In this document: piece by piece, positions 8,249 to 16,318 of the stretch
Layout of the letters: every line of letters begins with the position of its first letter
How positions within the stretch are numbered: position 1 is the first letter of the stretch
Position numbers and translations under genes: made by a program
Source: Clostridium cavendishii DSM 21758
GTDB taxonomy: Bacteria > Bacillota > Clostridia > Clostridiales > Clostridiaceae
DNA: 64,000 bases
Assembly: GCF_900141845.1 (NCBI RefSeq)
Contig: NZ_FQZB01000009.1
Coordinates: 124,001 to 188,000, forward strand
Direction: 5' to 3'
Notes under the pieces: generated by a model
Database searches by the model: none
The model's input: the letters and a program-made list of their open reading frames with translations, nothing else
Told to the model about the DNA's origin: nothing

Positions 8249-8277
8249 AGTCTATGCTTAACATAATAAATATATTC
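8249..8277 (-). promoter_or_regulatory. Candidate SigE promoter of spoIIM
   Basis: On the minus strand, GAATATA (8271-8277) is followed after 14 bp by CATAGACT (8249-8256). The Bacillus SigE consensus is KMATATT, 14-15 bp, CATACAMT. The match is 6 of 7 and 7 of 8. SigE control of spoIIM is established in Bacillus. Confidence 0.6.
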
Positions 8278-8285
8278 TAAAAAAA

Positions 8286-8308
8286 AACAACAACTTAAAG
8301 TTGTTGTT
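8286..8308 (-). terminator. Terminator overlapping the stop of the Nudix gene
   Basis: A 10-bp stem (8286-8295 with 8299-8308, core ACAACAACT) and 3-nt loop, followed by a long T run on the minus strand. The upstream arm includes the first two bases of the stop codon of the 8307-8834 gene. Confidence 0.9.
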
Positions 8309-8834
8309 AGAGGTAGCCAAAAGCCGCTATAGTTTTGGCATCTTTTATATAACCTTTTTTTATCATAGCTTTTATTTCATTGATAGAATAGGCTTTAACG
8401 TTTATAAATTCATCTTCATCTAATGAAGTCTTTCCTTTTGTTAAATTAGTTGCTTTAAAAATATAAATAATCTCATCACAAAATCCTGGAGCTGTAACAA
8501 ATTTTCCTAAATACTCAACTTTATCTGCTATATAACCAGTTTCTTCTTTAAGTTCTCGTATTGCAGCCTTAATAGGTTCTTCTGTATTATCTAACTTACC
8601 AGCTGGTATCTCTAAAATTATTTCATCTAAAGCCTTTCTAAATTGTTCAATTAAAATAATTTTATTCTCTTCTGAAAATGCAACTATTGCTACTGCACCT
8701 GGATGCTTTATTATGTCTCTAAAGCCAATTTTACCATTAGGTAATTTAACTTTTTGATTAACTACTGTTAAAAAAGAACCTTTATGAATGAGTTTTTCTT
8801 CTAATAATTCTTCTTCTAACTTCATTAACTTCAC
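8307..8834 (-). CDS. nudF: Nudix hydrolase, probable ADP-ribose pyrophosphatase
   Basis: A 175-residue enzyme with a complete Nudix box near residues 87-109 (GKLDNTEEP followed by AAIRELKEETGY). The box contains the REXXEE metal-binding core. The family cleaves ADP-ribose to AMP and ribose-5-phosphate. Typical ADP-ribose pyrophosphatase features are the N-terminal VKLPNGKIGFRDIIKHPGAV strand and the downstream APGFCDEIIYIF segment. The gene lies between spoIIM and an SGNH-like gene, 2 bp from the latter, so they form a pair. Exact substrate is inferred from family resemblance. Confidence 0.88.
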   Translation of the reverse strand: MKLMKLEEELLEEKLIHKGSFLTVVNQKVKLPNGKIGFRDIIKHPGAVAIVAFSEENKIILIEQFRKALDEIILEIPAGKLDNTEEPIKAAIRELKEETGYIADKVEYLGKFVTAPGFCDEIIYIFKATNLTKGKTSLDEDEFINVKAYSINEIKAMIKKGYIKDAKTIAAFGYL

Positions 8835-8836
8835 CT

Positions 8837-9634
8837 CTATTTATATAATTTATCTTTTACTTTATAATCTATTTTTTTGTTTTCCTTATTATTTAACTTT
8901 ATCTTGTCAAATATAGCTGTTGAATATAGATCATATCCATCATCATTTGGATTTATATTGTCTTTTGTTAATTGTTTGTATGGTTTTGGTGAATCTGCAA
9001 ATGCTTCACGTAAATCTATTAAATTTAATTCATAATATTCTTTTATTTTTTTTATTTCATTTGGAACTTTATCAAATTTACGTAAGGAATTTTCTACAAC
9101 TAAAAAAATTTCTGTTTTATCATTTCTTTCAATTATATTATTTAAAAAATTTTCATATTTAGGTCCAAATTCCTCTATCTTAGCATTTCTATCATTATAT
9201 CCTGAACAAAGCAATATTAAGTCATATTGTTTTTTATTTTTATTATATAAATCTAATCTTTCTGATAATCCACCATTATTTATAATATGTTCAATAGTAA
9301 CTTTTGAGTTATATGTATTTTCAATATACTTTTTCAATTTTTCATTCCAATTATTTTCTTGTTTTATCACGCCTTCACTATTAGCTATCGAATCTCCTAT
9401 TATACAAATTGAAATGTCTTCTTTGTTTTTAAGCTTAATATATAAATCTTTCTTTTCTTTTTCATTTACTTTTTTATCTTCTTTTTGTAAACTTACTTTT
9501 TTATCTTCACTTTTAACAACTATATTTTTGTTTTCTTTATTATTTTTAATATTACCTAATATAATAACTGCTACAAGTGCAACTAGCAAAAGAAAACATA
9601 ATATAACTGCACTTTTTTCCTTTTTTGTGTCCAT
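8837..9634 (-). CDS. Membrane-anchored SGNH/GDSL-hydrolase-like protein
   Basis: 265 residues: a cytoplasmic KKEK start, one membrane segment (about residues 9-27), a Lys-rich linker, then an SGNH fold outside the membrane. Block I is IGDSIANS with the nucleophile Ser, and block III is SGYNDRN with the Asn. Block V, usually DxxHPN, reads KDNINPNDDGY, so the catalytic His appears replaced by Asn. The family acts on O-acetyl or acyl esters of cell-wall or surface polysaccharides. Here the missing His suggests weak catalysis or a binding role. It is probably cotranscribed with the Nudix gene. No specific substrate can be named. Confidence 0.75.
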   Translation of the reverse strand: MDTKKEKSAVILCFLLLVALVAVIILGNIKNNKENKNIVVKSEDKKVSLQKEDKKVNEKEKKDLYIKLKNKEDISICIIGDSIANSEGVIKQENNWNEKLKKYIENTYNSKVTIEHIINNGGLSERLDLYNKNKKQYDLILLCSGYNDRNAKIEEFGPKYENFLNNIIERNDKTEIFLVVENSLRKFDKVPNEIKKIKEYYELNLIDLREAFADSPKPYKQLTKDNINPNDDGYDLYSTAIFDKIKLNNKENKKIDYKVKDKLYK

Positions 9635-9816
9635 CCCTTTTCCTCCTAATTTTATAATAAATATTATAACATATATATCCTTATTTATGAATAATATCCC
9701 TACAATTAACTATTTTCTATTAAAAGCTTTATTCTTAAAAATAATATTCTATAATATTCTCCTTACGTAAATAAACTCAAATCATCAGGAGTTATAAAAT
9801 CTTGCTAATAATTTTG
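9635..9816. other. AT-rich intergenic stretch upstream of the SGNH gene
   Basis: The gap between the SGNH gene and spo0A is 320 bp. The part nearest the SGNH gene holds its ribosome site and presumably a promoter that I cannot pin down. The rest, towards spo0A, is the spo0A terminator. Open frames here on the plus strand continue antisense into the SGNH gene and lack ribosome sites. Confidence 0.5.
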
Positions 9817-9867
9817 CAAAAAAATACCTTCAATCAATTGTGAATATACTCAACTGATTGAAAGTAT
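9817..9867 (-). terminator. Terminator after spo0A
   Basis: A 17-bp stem (9824-9840 with 9851-9867). The two plus-strand mismatches become G-U wobbles in minus-strand RNA, so the stem is continuous only in the spo0A direction. Seven T follow. It lies about 90 bp beyond the spo0A stop. Confidence 0.9.
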
Positions 9868-9954
9868 TTCCTATAATTACTTAATATACTCAATCTAGAT
9901 TTTAAATTTTAAGTTATTTATTCAAGATTTTTTTAACTAATTTTCTTCTAAATA

Positions 9955-10770
9955 TTAGCTAACCTTATTCTTAAGTCTTAATTTATCAGCTACCATAGCA
10001 ATAAATTCACTATTTGTAGGCTTGCCTTTATCATTGTGAATAGTATATCCAAATAGCTTATTGATAGATTCCATTTGTCCTCTTCCCCAAGCTACTTCAA
10101 TAGCATGTCTTATAGCTCTTTCTACTCTTGACGCAGTAGTATTATATTTTTTAGCTATAGATGGATATAATTCTTTTGTAACTGCTGATAAAAGTTCCAT
10201 ATCATTAACTACCATAGTAATAGCCTCTCTCAAATACATGTATCCTTTTATATGAGCTGGTACTCCAATTTCATGAATTATATTTGTTATTTCTGCTTCT
10301 AAATCTAAAGGTTCTTTTTTCTGCTCTAATTTAACTTCAGGTATTTCAATAAATGAAACTGTTTTTTTATTACTGTCACTTGATATCGTATTATTAAACA
10401 TTTGTCTTATCCTTTTAGTGAATACATCCATGTCAAAAGGTTTTACAACATAATAATCTGCTCCAAGAGTTATAGCTCTTTGAGTTATTTTATCTTGTCC
10501 AACAGCTGATAAAACTATTATTCTAGGCATTGGATTTAAATTCATAGACGTTAATCTTTCTAAAACTCCAAGTCCATCCAAATGAGGCATAATAATATCT
10601 AAAACTACTAAATCTGGTTTCTTTTCTTGGATTAATTCTAAAGCTTCTAATCCATCCTTTGCTATTCCTGTAACTATAATATCCCTTTGATTTAGTAAAT
10701 AATCGTTTAAAATATTACAGAATTCTTTATTATCGTCTGCTATTAATACTGATATTTTTGAGTCTTGCAT
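9955..10770 (-). CDS. spo0A: Sporulation transcription factor Spo0A
   Basis: A 271-residue response regulator and master switch for sporulation, and for solvent or toxin genes in clostridia. The receiver domain (about 1-125) has the acidic pocket IADDN, the phospho-Asp in VVLDIIMPHLDG, the switch Ser in IVLSAVG and Lys in YYVVKPFD. The C-terminal effector (about 150-265) includes the recognition helix TTASRVERAIRHAIEVAWGRG, very close to Bacillus Spo0A. It is monocistronic, with its own promoter and terminators on both sides, and sits next to spoIVB as in Bacillus. Confidence 0.99.
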   Translation of the reverse strand: MQDSKISVLIADDNKEFCNILNDYLLNQRDIIVTGIAKDGLEALELIQEKKPDLVVLDIIMPHLDGLGVLERLTSMNLNPMPRIIVLSAVGQDKITQRAITLGADYYVVKPFDMDVFTKRIRQMFNNTISSDSNKKTVSFIEIPEVKLEQKKEPLDLEAEITNIIHEIGVPAHIKGYMYLREAITMVVNDMELLSAVTKELYPSIAKKYNTTASRVERAIRHAIEVAWGRGQMESINKLFGYTIHNDKGKPTNSEFIAMVADKLRLKNKVS

Positions 10771-10811
10771 AATATCTCCCCTTCATACTCCATTGATTTA
10801 CATTTATTTAA

Positions 10812-10836
10812 ATTCGACAAAACTTATTTAAATCCT
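10812..10836 (-). promoter_or_regulatory. Candidate SigH promoter with 0A-box match, spo0A
   Basis: On the minus strand, AGGATTT (10830-10836) is followed after 11 bp by GTCGAAT (10812-10818), fitting the SigH pattern RnAGGAwWW, 11-12 bp, RnnGAAT. The -10 also spells TGTCGAA (10813-10819), the exact Spo0A box, so one segment could serve both proteins. The transcript leader would be about 35 nt. Confidence 0.65.
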
Positions 10837-10887
10837 TCTTAAATTTAAATAAAATTTAGAAAACATTGAAATTTTTTACAAATATAT

Positions 10888-10926
10888 AATACCAAAAAGA
10901 TACATATTAAATATCTTTTTGGTATT
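10888..10926 (-). terminator. Terminator between spoIVB and spo0A
   Basis: A perfect 15-bp inverted repeat (10888-10902 with 10912-10926, core ACCAAAAAGATA) and a 9-nt loop. It lies downstream of no minus-strand gene except through spo0A's own leader, being 61-99 bp upstream (in coordinate) of the spoIVB stop. Sequence downstream on the minus strand (ATTATATATTTGT) is only moderately T-rich. It probably ends spoIVB transcription. Confidence 0.6.
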
Positions 10927-10986
10927 ATTATAACATAAAAACATGTTAATTTGTTCTTTTTATTAGAATTTTTGCAATATTTTCTT

Positions 10987-12171
10987 TTAATTAATTATAC
11001 CAGCATCTTTAAGCATCCATTCTATATATATACCATATCCCACATCTGGTTTATTTACAAGTACATGTGTAACAGCACCTATTATCTTTTTATCTTGAAT
11101 TATTGGTGATCCACTCATACCTTGAACTATTCCACCAGTCTTTTTCAACAATTCTTCATCAGTTACCTTTATTACCATACTTTTAGGTCCTGGTATATCT
11201 TGAGGTAAAAGCTTAATTATTTCTATATCATATGCTTTAGGACCTTCTTCATCTATTGTAGTTATAATTTGTGCTTTACCTTCTTTTACTTCATCCCTAA
11301 AACCTACCTTTAGATAATTTTGATTTCTGAAATAATTCTTATTTCCATCTATTTCTCCAAATATACCACATTGAGTATTATTTTTTACATTTCCTAAAGG
11401 ATTTTCTTCACTTATAAATATACCTTTTAATTCTCCTGGTGCTCCTTTTTCTCCTTTTTTAACACTAATTATAGATGATTTTATTAATTTACCATCCTTT
11501 ACATTTAGAAGTACATTAGTATCATTATCTGTAATTGGGTGTCCCAATGCACCATATTTATTATTTTTAACATCATAAAAAGTCATAGTTCCAACTCCAG
11601 CAGTTGAATCCCTAACCCAAAGACCAATCTTAATACTTTCATCTTCAGCTACTTTTATAGTTTTTATTTTTTTATTTACAATTTCTCCTTTTCTATTAAT
11701 CTCGATATTAACCTCTTGCTTATTAATCTTTTTCAATTTATTAGATAAATCTTTTGAATCCTGAATTTTAAAATTATCTATTTTAATTATAGTATCTCCA
11801 AGTTCTATACCACCAAGCTTACCTGGGCTTTCTAAAATTTTATCATTTATTGTTATATTAGAATACCCTACAACAATAACTCCCTCTGTAGATATTTTAA
11901 CCCCAACCGGATTTCCTCCTGCATATATCTTTAAATCCTCATTTGTTTTTGAAAATGTAGGTTTAATTGAAGTTTTTTCTGTTTCCTTATACTTATTTAT
12001 TAATTTTTTTTCATTATTTGCATTCTTTGAAGTTGTTAAGGGTAAAATATTATTACTCTTACTTAGGTATAAGCTTTTTGATTCATAACTTATACTAGAA
12101 GATACGTACAAGAATAGACCTAATAATATTAACATAAAATTTAATTTATTAAAAAATTTTTTCTTGTTCAT
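10987..12171 (-). CDS. spoIVB: SpoIVB serine peptidase
   Basis: 394 residues. An N-terminal membrane anchor (about 10-25) is followed by a PDZ domain (about 100-175, with GKLGGIELGDTIIKI) and the S55 peptidase domain. The catalytic Ser is in VQGMSGSPIIQ, and the His is in GALGHPITDND. In Bacillus, SpoIVB is secreted from the forespore into the intermembrane space and triggers SpoIVFA cleavage and pro-SigK activation; some clostridia use it differently. The start follows GGAAGGAGGAG. A SigF-type promoter lies upstream. Position next to spo0A is conserved. Confidence 0.96.
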   Translation of the reverse strand: MNKKKFFNKLNFMLILLGLFLYVSSSISYESKSLYLSKSNNILPLTTSKNANNEKKLINKYKETEKTSIKPTFSKTNEDLKIYAGGNPVGVKISTEGVIVVGYSNITINDKILESPGKLGGIELGDTIIKIDNFKIQDSKDLSNKLKKINKQEVNIEINRKGEIVNKKIKTIKVAEDESIKIGLWVRDSTAGVGTMTFYDVKNNKYGALGHPITDNDTNVLLNVKDGKLIKSSIISVKKGEKGAPGELKGIFISEENPLGNVKNNTQCGIFGEIDGNKNYFRNQNYLKVGFRDEVKEGKAQIITTIDEEGPKAYDIEIIKLLPQDIPGPKSMVIKVTDEELLKKTGGIVQGMSGSPIIQDKKIIGAVTHVLVNKPDVGYGIYIEWMLKDAGIIN

Positions 12172-12198
12172 TATATCTCCTCCTTCCTTTTGTAATTA

Positions 12199-12228
12199 TA
12201 ATTTACCCTTTTTTAAAAATGCTTATGC
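12199..12228 (-). promoter_or_regulatory. Candidate SigF promoter of spoIVB
   Basis: On the minus strand, GCATA (12224-12228) is followed by a 15-bp spacer and GGGTAAATTA (12199-12208). This fits the published Bacillus SigF consensus GYWTA, 15 bp, GGNNANANTW at every defined position. spoIVB is transcribed by SigF and SigG in the Bacillus forespore. Confidence 0.65.
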
Positions 12229-12379
12229 TATATTAACTTTGTTATTATAGCCAATATATTTTAAAGTATTCTAATATTATCATTGTATAAGAAAAAATTT
12301 CTTAGCTAAAAACTATATAGAATACTCTTTTCTTTCATTAGTTATTAATTTATTGTAAACTCATATAATTTTTTTAAAT

Positions 12380-12410
12380 AAAAAAAATAGAACTTTAACA
12401 GTTCTATTTT
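12380..12410 (-). terminator. Terminator after recN
   Basis: An 11-bp stem (12384-12394 with 12400-12410, core AAATAGAACT), 5-nt loop and A run on the plus strand, read as T on the minus strand. It ends the long nusB-to-recN gene series 18 bp past the recN stop. Confidence 0.88.
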
Positions 12411-12427
12411 GCCTAATTTTTCTAGCA

Positions 12428-14125
12428 TTATGTATTTAATGCTCTAATTTTTTTCTTTTTTTCATCAGCTAAGCGTATCATTTCCTTAGCACTTTGCAAT
12501 GTTATTTCTGTAAGTTCTACTCCGCCTAGCATAAATGCTAATTCCTTAGCTTTTTCTTCTACATTTATTAGTGTAACTTTAGTAAAAGTTTTATCTCCTT
12601 CTATATGCTTTTTAACCAAATAATGAGTGTCAGACATACTTCCTATTTGAGGAAGATGACTTATACAAAATATCTGATGTTTAGTTGATATTTCATACAT
12701 TTTTTCTGCTACACTTTGAGCTACTCTTCCACTTATTCCAGTATCTATTTCATCAAATATAACTGTTGGAATTTCATCCTTATCTATAAATACACATTTT
12801 AAAGCTAACATTATTCTAGAAAGCTCTCCACCTGAAACTATTTTCTCCATTGGTCTTATAGGCTCACCTGGATTTGTGGATATCATAAATTGCACTTCAT
12901 CTATGCCCTTTGAATTTAATTTTTCAGTTTGTTCTACACAAACTTTAAATGTGCATTTTTCAAGACCTATATATTTAAGTTCATATTGAACTTTTTCTTC
13001 TAATTTTTGTGAGAATTTTTTTCTTATTTCACTAATAGCTTTTCCTATTTCTTTTAATTTTTTTACTATTAATGCTTTCTCTTCATTTAGCTTTTTAATT
13101 ATTTCCTCACCATTTACTATTGAATCATATTGAGCTTGAAGCTTATTTCTAGTTTCTAATATACTTTCTATAGAACCACCATATTTCTTTTTTAATGATG
13201 CTAATTTATAAAGTCTACTATTTATTTTTTCTAATTCTATCTCATCATATACTGTTTCTTCACTTATAGCTCTTAATTCCCTACTTATATCTTCAAGTGA
13301 ATAATATATATTAAAAATATTATTATTTAATACTTTTATTTTTTCCGAATGTTTTTCTACATGTGAGAGTTCTTTTGTAATAACTGACAACATTTGAATA
13401 ACTGTTTTGTCATCTTCTCCATTTAAACTATTATATGATAGTTGTAATGAATTACTTATTTTCTCAGCATTTGAAAGTATATTAAACCGTTCATTTAGCT
13501 CTTCATCTTCACCTAATATAACCTTTGCATTATTAATCTCATCTAATTGAAATTTTATATAATCTAAAAGTTTATCATTCTCACCTTGATTACTTATTTC
13601 ATCTATTTTAGATTCTATTTCTTTTAATTTCACATAATTTTCTTTATATTCTAAAAGATACTTGTCTATCTCATTTTCGGCAAAGCTATCTAAATAATGT
13701 ATATGATTTTCCTTATCTAACAAATTCTGATTATTATGCTGTCCATGTATATCAATTAATTTTTCACTTATTTTTTTTAAAGTTGATAAAATTACAGCTT
13801 TATCATTAACTTTAATTATACTTTTTCCATTTTGGAAAGTTTCTCTAGAAATTATAACGCTATCATCATATTCTATATTATTTTCTTCTAATACGTTCTT
13901 TATTTTTTCATTTTCTATAGTAAATATAGCCTCTACAACTGTCTTTGTTTCACCAGTTCTTATAAGCTCTTTATTAAACTTACTTCCAAGTACATAATTT
14001 ATAGCATCGATTAATATTGATTTACCTGCTCCAGTTTCTCCAGATAATATACTAAAGCCTTCTGAAAAATCTAAAGAAAGCTTTTCTATAAGAGCAAAAT
14101 TTTTAATAGATAATTGTAATAACAT
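12428..14125 (-). CDS. recN: DNA repair protein RecN
   Basis: A 565-residue SMC-like ATPase for double-strand break repair. The N-terminal Walker A is GETGAGKSILID near residue 30, a central coiled-coil region spans about 150-370, and the C-terminal half carries the ABC signature VSGGELSRIML and Walker B TVIFDEIDTGISG. It is thought to gather broken DNA ends and assist RecA. Length is normal. It follows argR by 31 bp and is the last gene before a terminator, matching the ahrC-recN adjacency in Bacillus. Confidence 0.98.
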   Translation of the reverse strand: MLLQLSIKNFALIEKLSLDFSEGFSILSGETGAGKSILIDAINYVLGSKFNKELIRTGETKTVVEAIFTIENEKIKNVLEENNIEYDDSVIISRETFQNGKSIIKVNDKAVILSTLKKISEKLIDIHGQHNNQNLLDKENHIHYLDSFAENEIDKYLLEYKENYVKLKEIESKIDEISNQGENDKLLDYIKFQLDEINNAKVILGEDEELNERFNILSNAEKISNSLQLSYNSLNGEDDKTVIQMLSVITKELSHVEKHSEKIKVLNNNIFNIYYSLEDISRELRAISEETVYDEIELEKINSRLYKLASLKKKYGGSIESILETRNKLQAQYDSIVNGEEIIKKLNEEKALIVKKLKEIGKAISEIRKKFSQKLEEKVQYELKYIGLEKCTFKVCVEQTEKLNSKGIDEVQFMISTNPGEPIRPMEKIVSGGELSRIMLALKCVFIDKDEIPTVIFDEIDTGISGRVAQSVAEKMYEISTKHQIFCISHLPQIGSMSDTHYLVKKHIEGDKTFTKVTLINVEEKAKELAFMLGGVELTEITLQSAKEMIRLADEKKKKIRALNT

Positions 14126-14156
14126 TCCTCTCCTCCTTAAAGCCCTAATTAAGAAG

Positions 14157-14609
14157 TTATCTTTGAATCATTTTTATTATTGTATTTACTAATTCATCAG
14201 CAGTTTCTTTTGTCCTAGCTAAAATAAATATAGTGTTATCTCCAGCAATAGTACCCGCAATATCTCCAAGATTTAGTATATCTATTGCTTCTGCTGCTGC
14301 ATTTGCAGAACCTGTAATTGTTTTTACTACAACTATTTTATCAACTCTTTCTACATGTAAAACTGTATTGTGAAATATATTGGTAAGTTTATTTGTTATA
14401 TCATTTTTTTCTGTTTCAATAGCTATATATTTATATTTGCCATCAGCACCTTGCGCCTTTATAAGTTTTAATGTTTTTATATCTCTTGAAACTGTAGCTT
14501 GCGTCACATCAAAACCCGCATTTTTTAATTCTTCTGCTAACTCCTCTTGAGTTTCTACTGCCTTTGTATTTATTATTTCTATTATCTTAGAATGCCTTTT
14601 TGATTTCAT
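14157..14609 (-). CDS. argR: Arginine repressor
   Basis: A 150-residue ArgR/AhrC protein. The N-terminal winged helix contains VTQATVSRDIKTLKL (recognition helix with the conserved Ser-Arg), and the C-terminal oligomerisation and arginine-binding domain is at about 80-150. The usual GTxAGDDT arginine-contact loop reads GTIAGDNT, so the second Asp (position 125) is Asn. It would control arginine synthesis and catabolism genes, none of which lie here. It is 3 bp from nadK and in line with recN. Confidence 0.95.
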   Translation of the reverse strand: MKSKRHSKIIEIINTKAVETQEELAEELKNAGFDVTQATVSRDIKTLKLIKAQGADGKYKYIAIETEKNDITNKLTNIFHNTVLHVERVDKIVVVKTITGSANAAAEAIDILNLGDIAGTIAGDNTIFILARTKETADELVNTIIKMIQR

Positions 14610-14611
14610 AA

Positions 14612-15460
14612 TTAATCCCCTTCACATTCTTTTTTAGTATCCAAAATTTTTTTTCTTAATACACTAAAATAATTTTTATTATTAAAAACTACAATTTCAC
14701 ATTTAACAACTGATTTTGTAATTTTTACATTTGTTTTTTTCTTTAAACTTATAGATTTCTGACCATCAATTGTAAGATACATAGTTTCACCTAAATTTTC
14801 AGCCAGTATATCTATACTACTATTTGCATTTAATATTATAGGTCTAACATTAGGAGTATGTGAACATATAGGTACAATTGAAATAAGCTCCAAACTCGGA
14901 TATATAAGCGGTCCACCTGCTGAAAAAGAATATGCAGTTGATCCAGTTGGTGTTGAAACAATTACTCCATCTCCTTTAAATGATGCATAATAGTTATTGT
15001 CAACATATATTCTATACTTAACCATTCTAGATAAAGTTCCCTTTGCTACTACTATATCATTTAATGCATTAGAGCTAAACCATTCTTCACCTTCTATGGT
15101 ACAATTCAGCATCATTCTAGGTTCTATCTTATAATTTCCTTTTTTTAATTCTGATAGTGCTATATCAATCTCATCACATTCTACACTAGATAAAAATCCT
15201 AGATTACCAATATTAACACCTAATATTGGTGCTTTTATATATTTTAATACATCTCTTGCTACTCCTAGTAAAGTTCCATCTCCACCTAAGACAACTAAAA
15301 GACTTAAATTCTTAATATGTTTTTTGTCCTGATGATCAAATTGATGTAATATTAAAATGTCACTATTTGGAAAAGTATTTTTTATTTTACTTTTAACTTT
15401 ATTTAATATAACACCATTAGCATCCTTAATGTTATTAATTATTATACCTATATTATCCAT
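14612..15460 (-). CDS. nadK: NAD kinase
   Basis: A cytoplasmic enzyme that phosphorylates NAD to NADP. It has the GGDGTLL phosphate-binding motif near residue 60, NIGNLGFLSS, and the GDGVIVSTPTGSTAYSFSAGGP active-site region. I favour the ATG at 15458-15460 (282 residues) over a GTG 9 bp upstream, because the AGGAAATGTGAGAG site is better spaced. It is located between tlyA and argR, as in many Firmicutes, within the nusB-recN series. Confidence 0.97.
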   Translation of the reverse strand: MDNIGIIINNIKDANGVILNKVKSKIKNTFPNSDILILHQFDHQDKKHIKNLSLLVVLGGDGTLLGVARDVLKYIKAPILGVNIGNLGFLSSVECDEIDIALSELKKGNYKIEPRMMLNCTIEGEEWFSSNALNDIVVAKGTLSRMVKYRIYVDNNYYASFKGDGVIVSTPTGSTAYSFSAGGPLIYPSLELISIVPICSHTPNVRPIILNANSSIDILAENLGETMYLTIDGQKSISLKKKTNVKITKSVVKCEIVVFNNKNYFSVLRKKILDTKKECEGD

Positions 15461-15488
15461 AACTCTCACATTTCCTATTATTTAAAAT

Positions 15489-16307
15489 CTATATATTCAC
15501 TAAATCTCCATGAGCCTTTTCTACAACTTTATTTATCTCATTTCTATCAAAGTCTTTATTTAAATTTTTATTTTTTGTAAAGTAAACTAAGAATTCTATA
15601 TTCCCTTCCGGTCCTTTTATAGGTGAAAAATCAAGTCCTAATATATTAACATCCTTACTTATTAAAAAATCTACTATATTTGTAATAACTTCTTCATGAG
15701 TTGATTTTTCTCTAACAACACCCTTTTTGCCTACTTTTTCTCTACCAGCCTCAAATTGTGGCTTAATTAATGCTACAACTTCTCCATCGTCTGTTAACAA
15801 ATCTAAAATACCTGGTACTACTGTTCTAAGAGATATAAACGATACATCTATTGATGCAAAGTTTGCTACTTCACCTAAAGTCTCTTTTGTAACATATCTA
15901 ACATTAGTTCTTTCCATACAAACTACTCTCGGATCAATTCTAAGTTTCCATGCGAATTGACCATATCCAACATCTATAGAAAATACCTTACTAGCATTAT
16001 TTTGTAGCATACAATCAGTAAAACCACCTGTAGACGCTCCTATATCTAAACAAACTTTATCTTTAAGATTTATATTAAGTGCCTTTATTGCCTTTTCAAG
16101 CTTAAGTCCACCTCTACTTACATAAGGGATATCTTCACCTTTAAATTCTATCTTCAATTCTACATTTACCTTTTCACCACATTTATCAACTCTTTTTCCA
16201 TCCACAAAAACTTTACCTGCCATTATATTAGCCTTGGCTCGTTCTCTTGACTTAAAAATTCCTTTTTCAACTAATAATATATCTAATCTTTCCTTTTTTA
16301 TTGCCAT
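15489..16307 (-). CDS. tlyA: TlyA-family rRNA methyltransferase
   Basis: 272 residues: an N-terminal S4 RNA-binding domain (about 5-65, RERAKANIMAGKVFVDGKRV) followed by an FtsJ-like methyltransferase domain with the SAM motif LDIGASTGGFTDCM. Mycobacterial TlyA 2'-O-methylates 16S and 23S rRNA and makes ribosomes sensitive to capreomycin. Older literature calls these proteins haemolysins. It lies 11 bp after dxs and before nadK. Function is by family; the exact rRNA site is not known from the sequence. Confidence 0.93.
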   Translation of the reverse strand: MAIKKERLDILLVEKGIFKSRERAKANIMAGKVFVDGKRVDKCGEKVNVELKIEFKGEDIPYVSRGGLKLEKAIKALNINLKDKVCLDIGASTGGFTDCMLQNNASKVFSIDVGYGQFAWKLRIDPRVVCMERTNVRYVTKETLGEVANFASIDVSFISLRTVVPGILDLLTDDGEVVALIKPQFEAGREKVGKKGVVREKSTHEEVITNIVDFLISKDVNILGLDFSPIKGPEGNIEFLVYFTKNKNLNKDFDRNEINKVVEKAHGDLVNI

Positions 16308-16318
16308 GACTACTCCTT

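Noticed and set aside
9414..9770. 118-residue Phe/Ser-rich plus-strand frame opposite the SGNH gene
   Set aside because: Its Ser/Phe/Leu composition mirrors the Lys/Glu codons of the opposite strand; no start signal.
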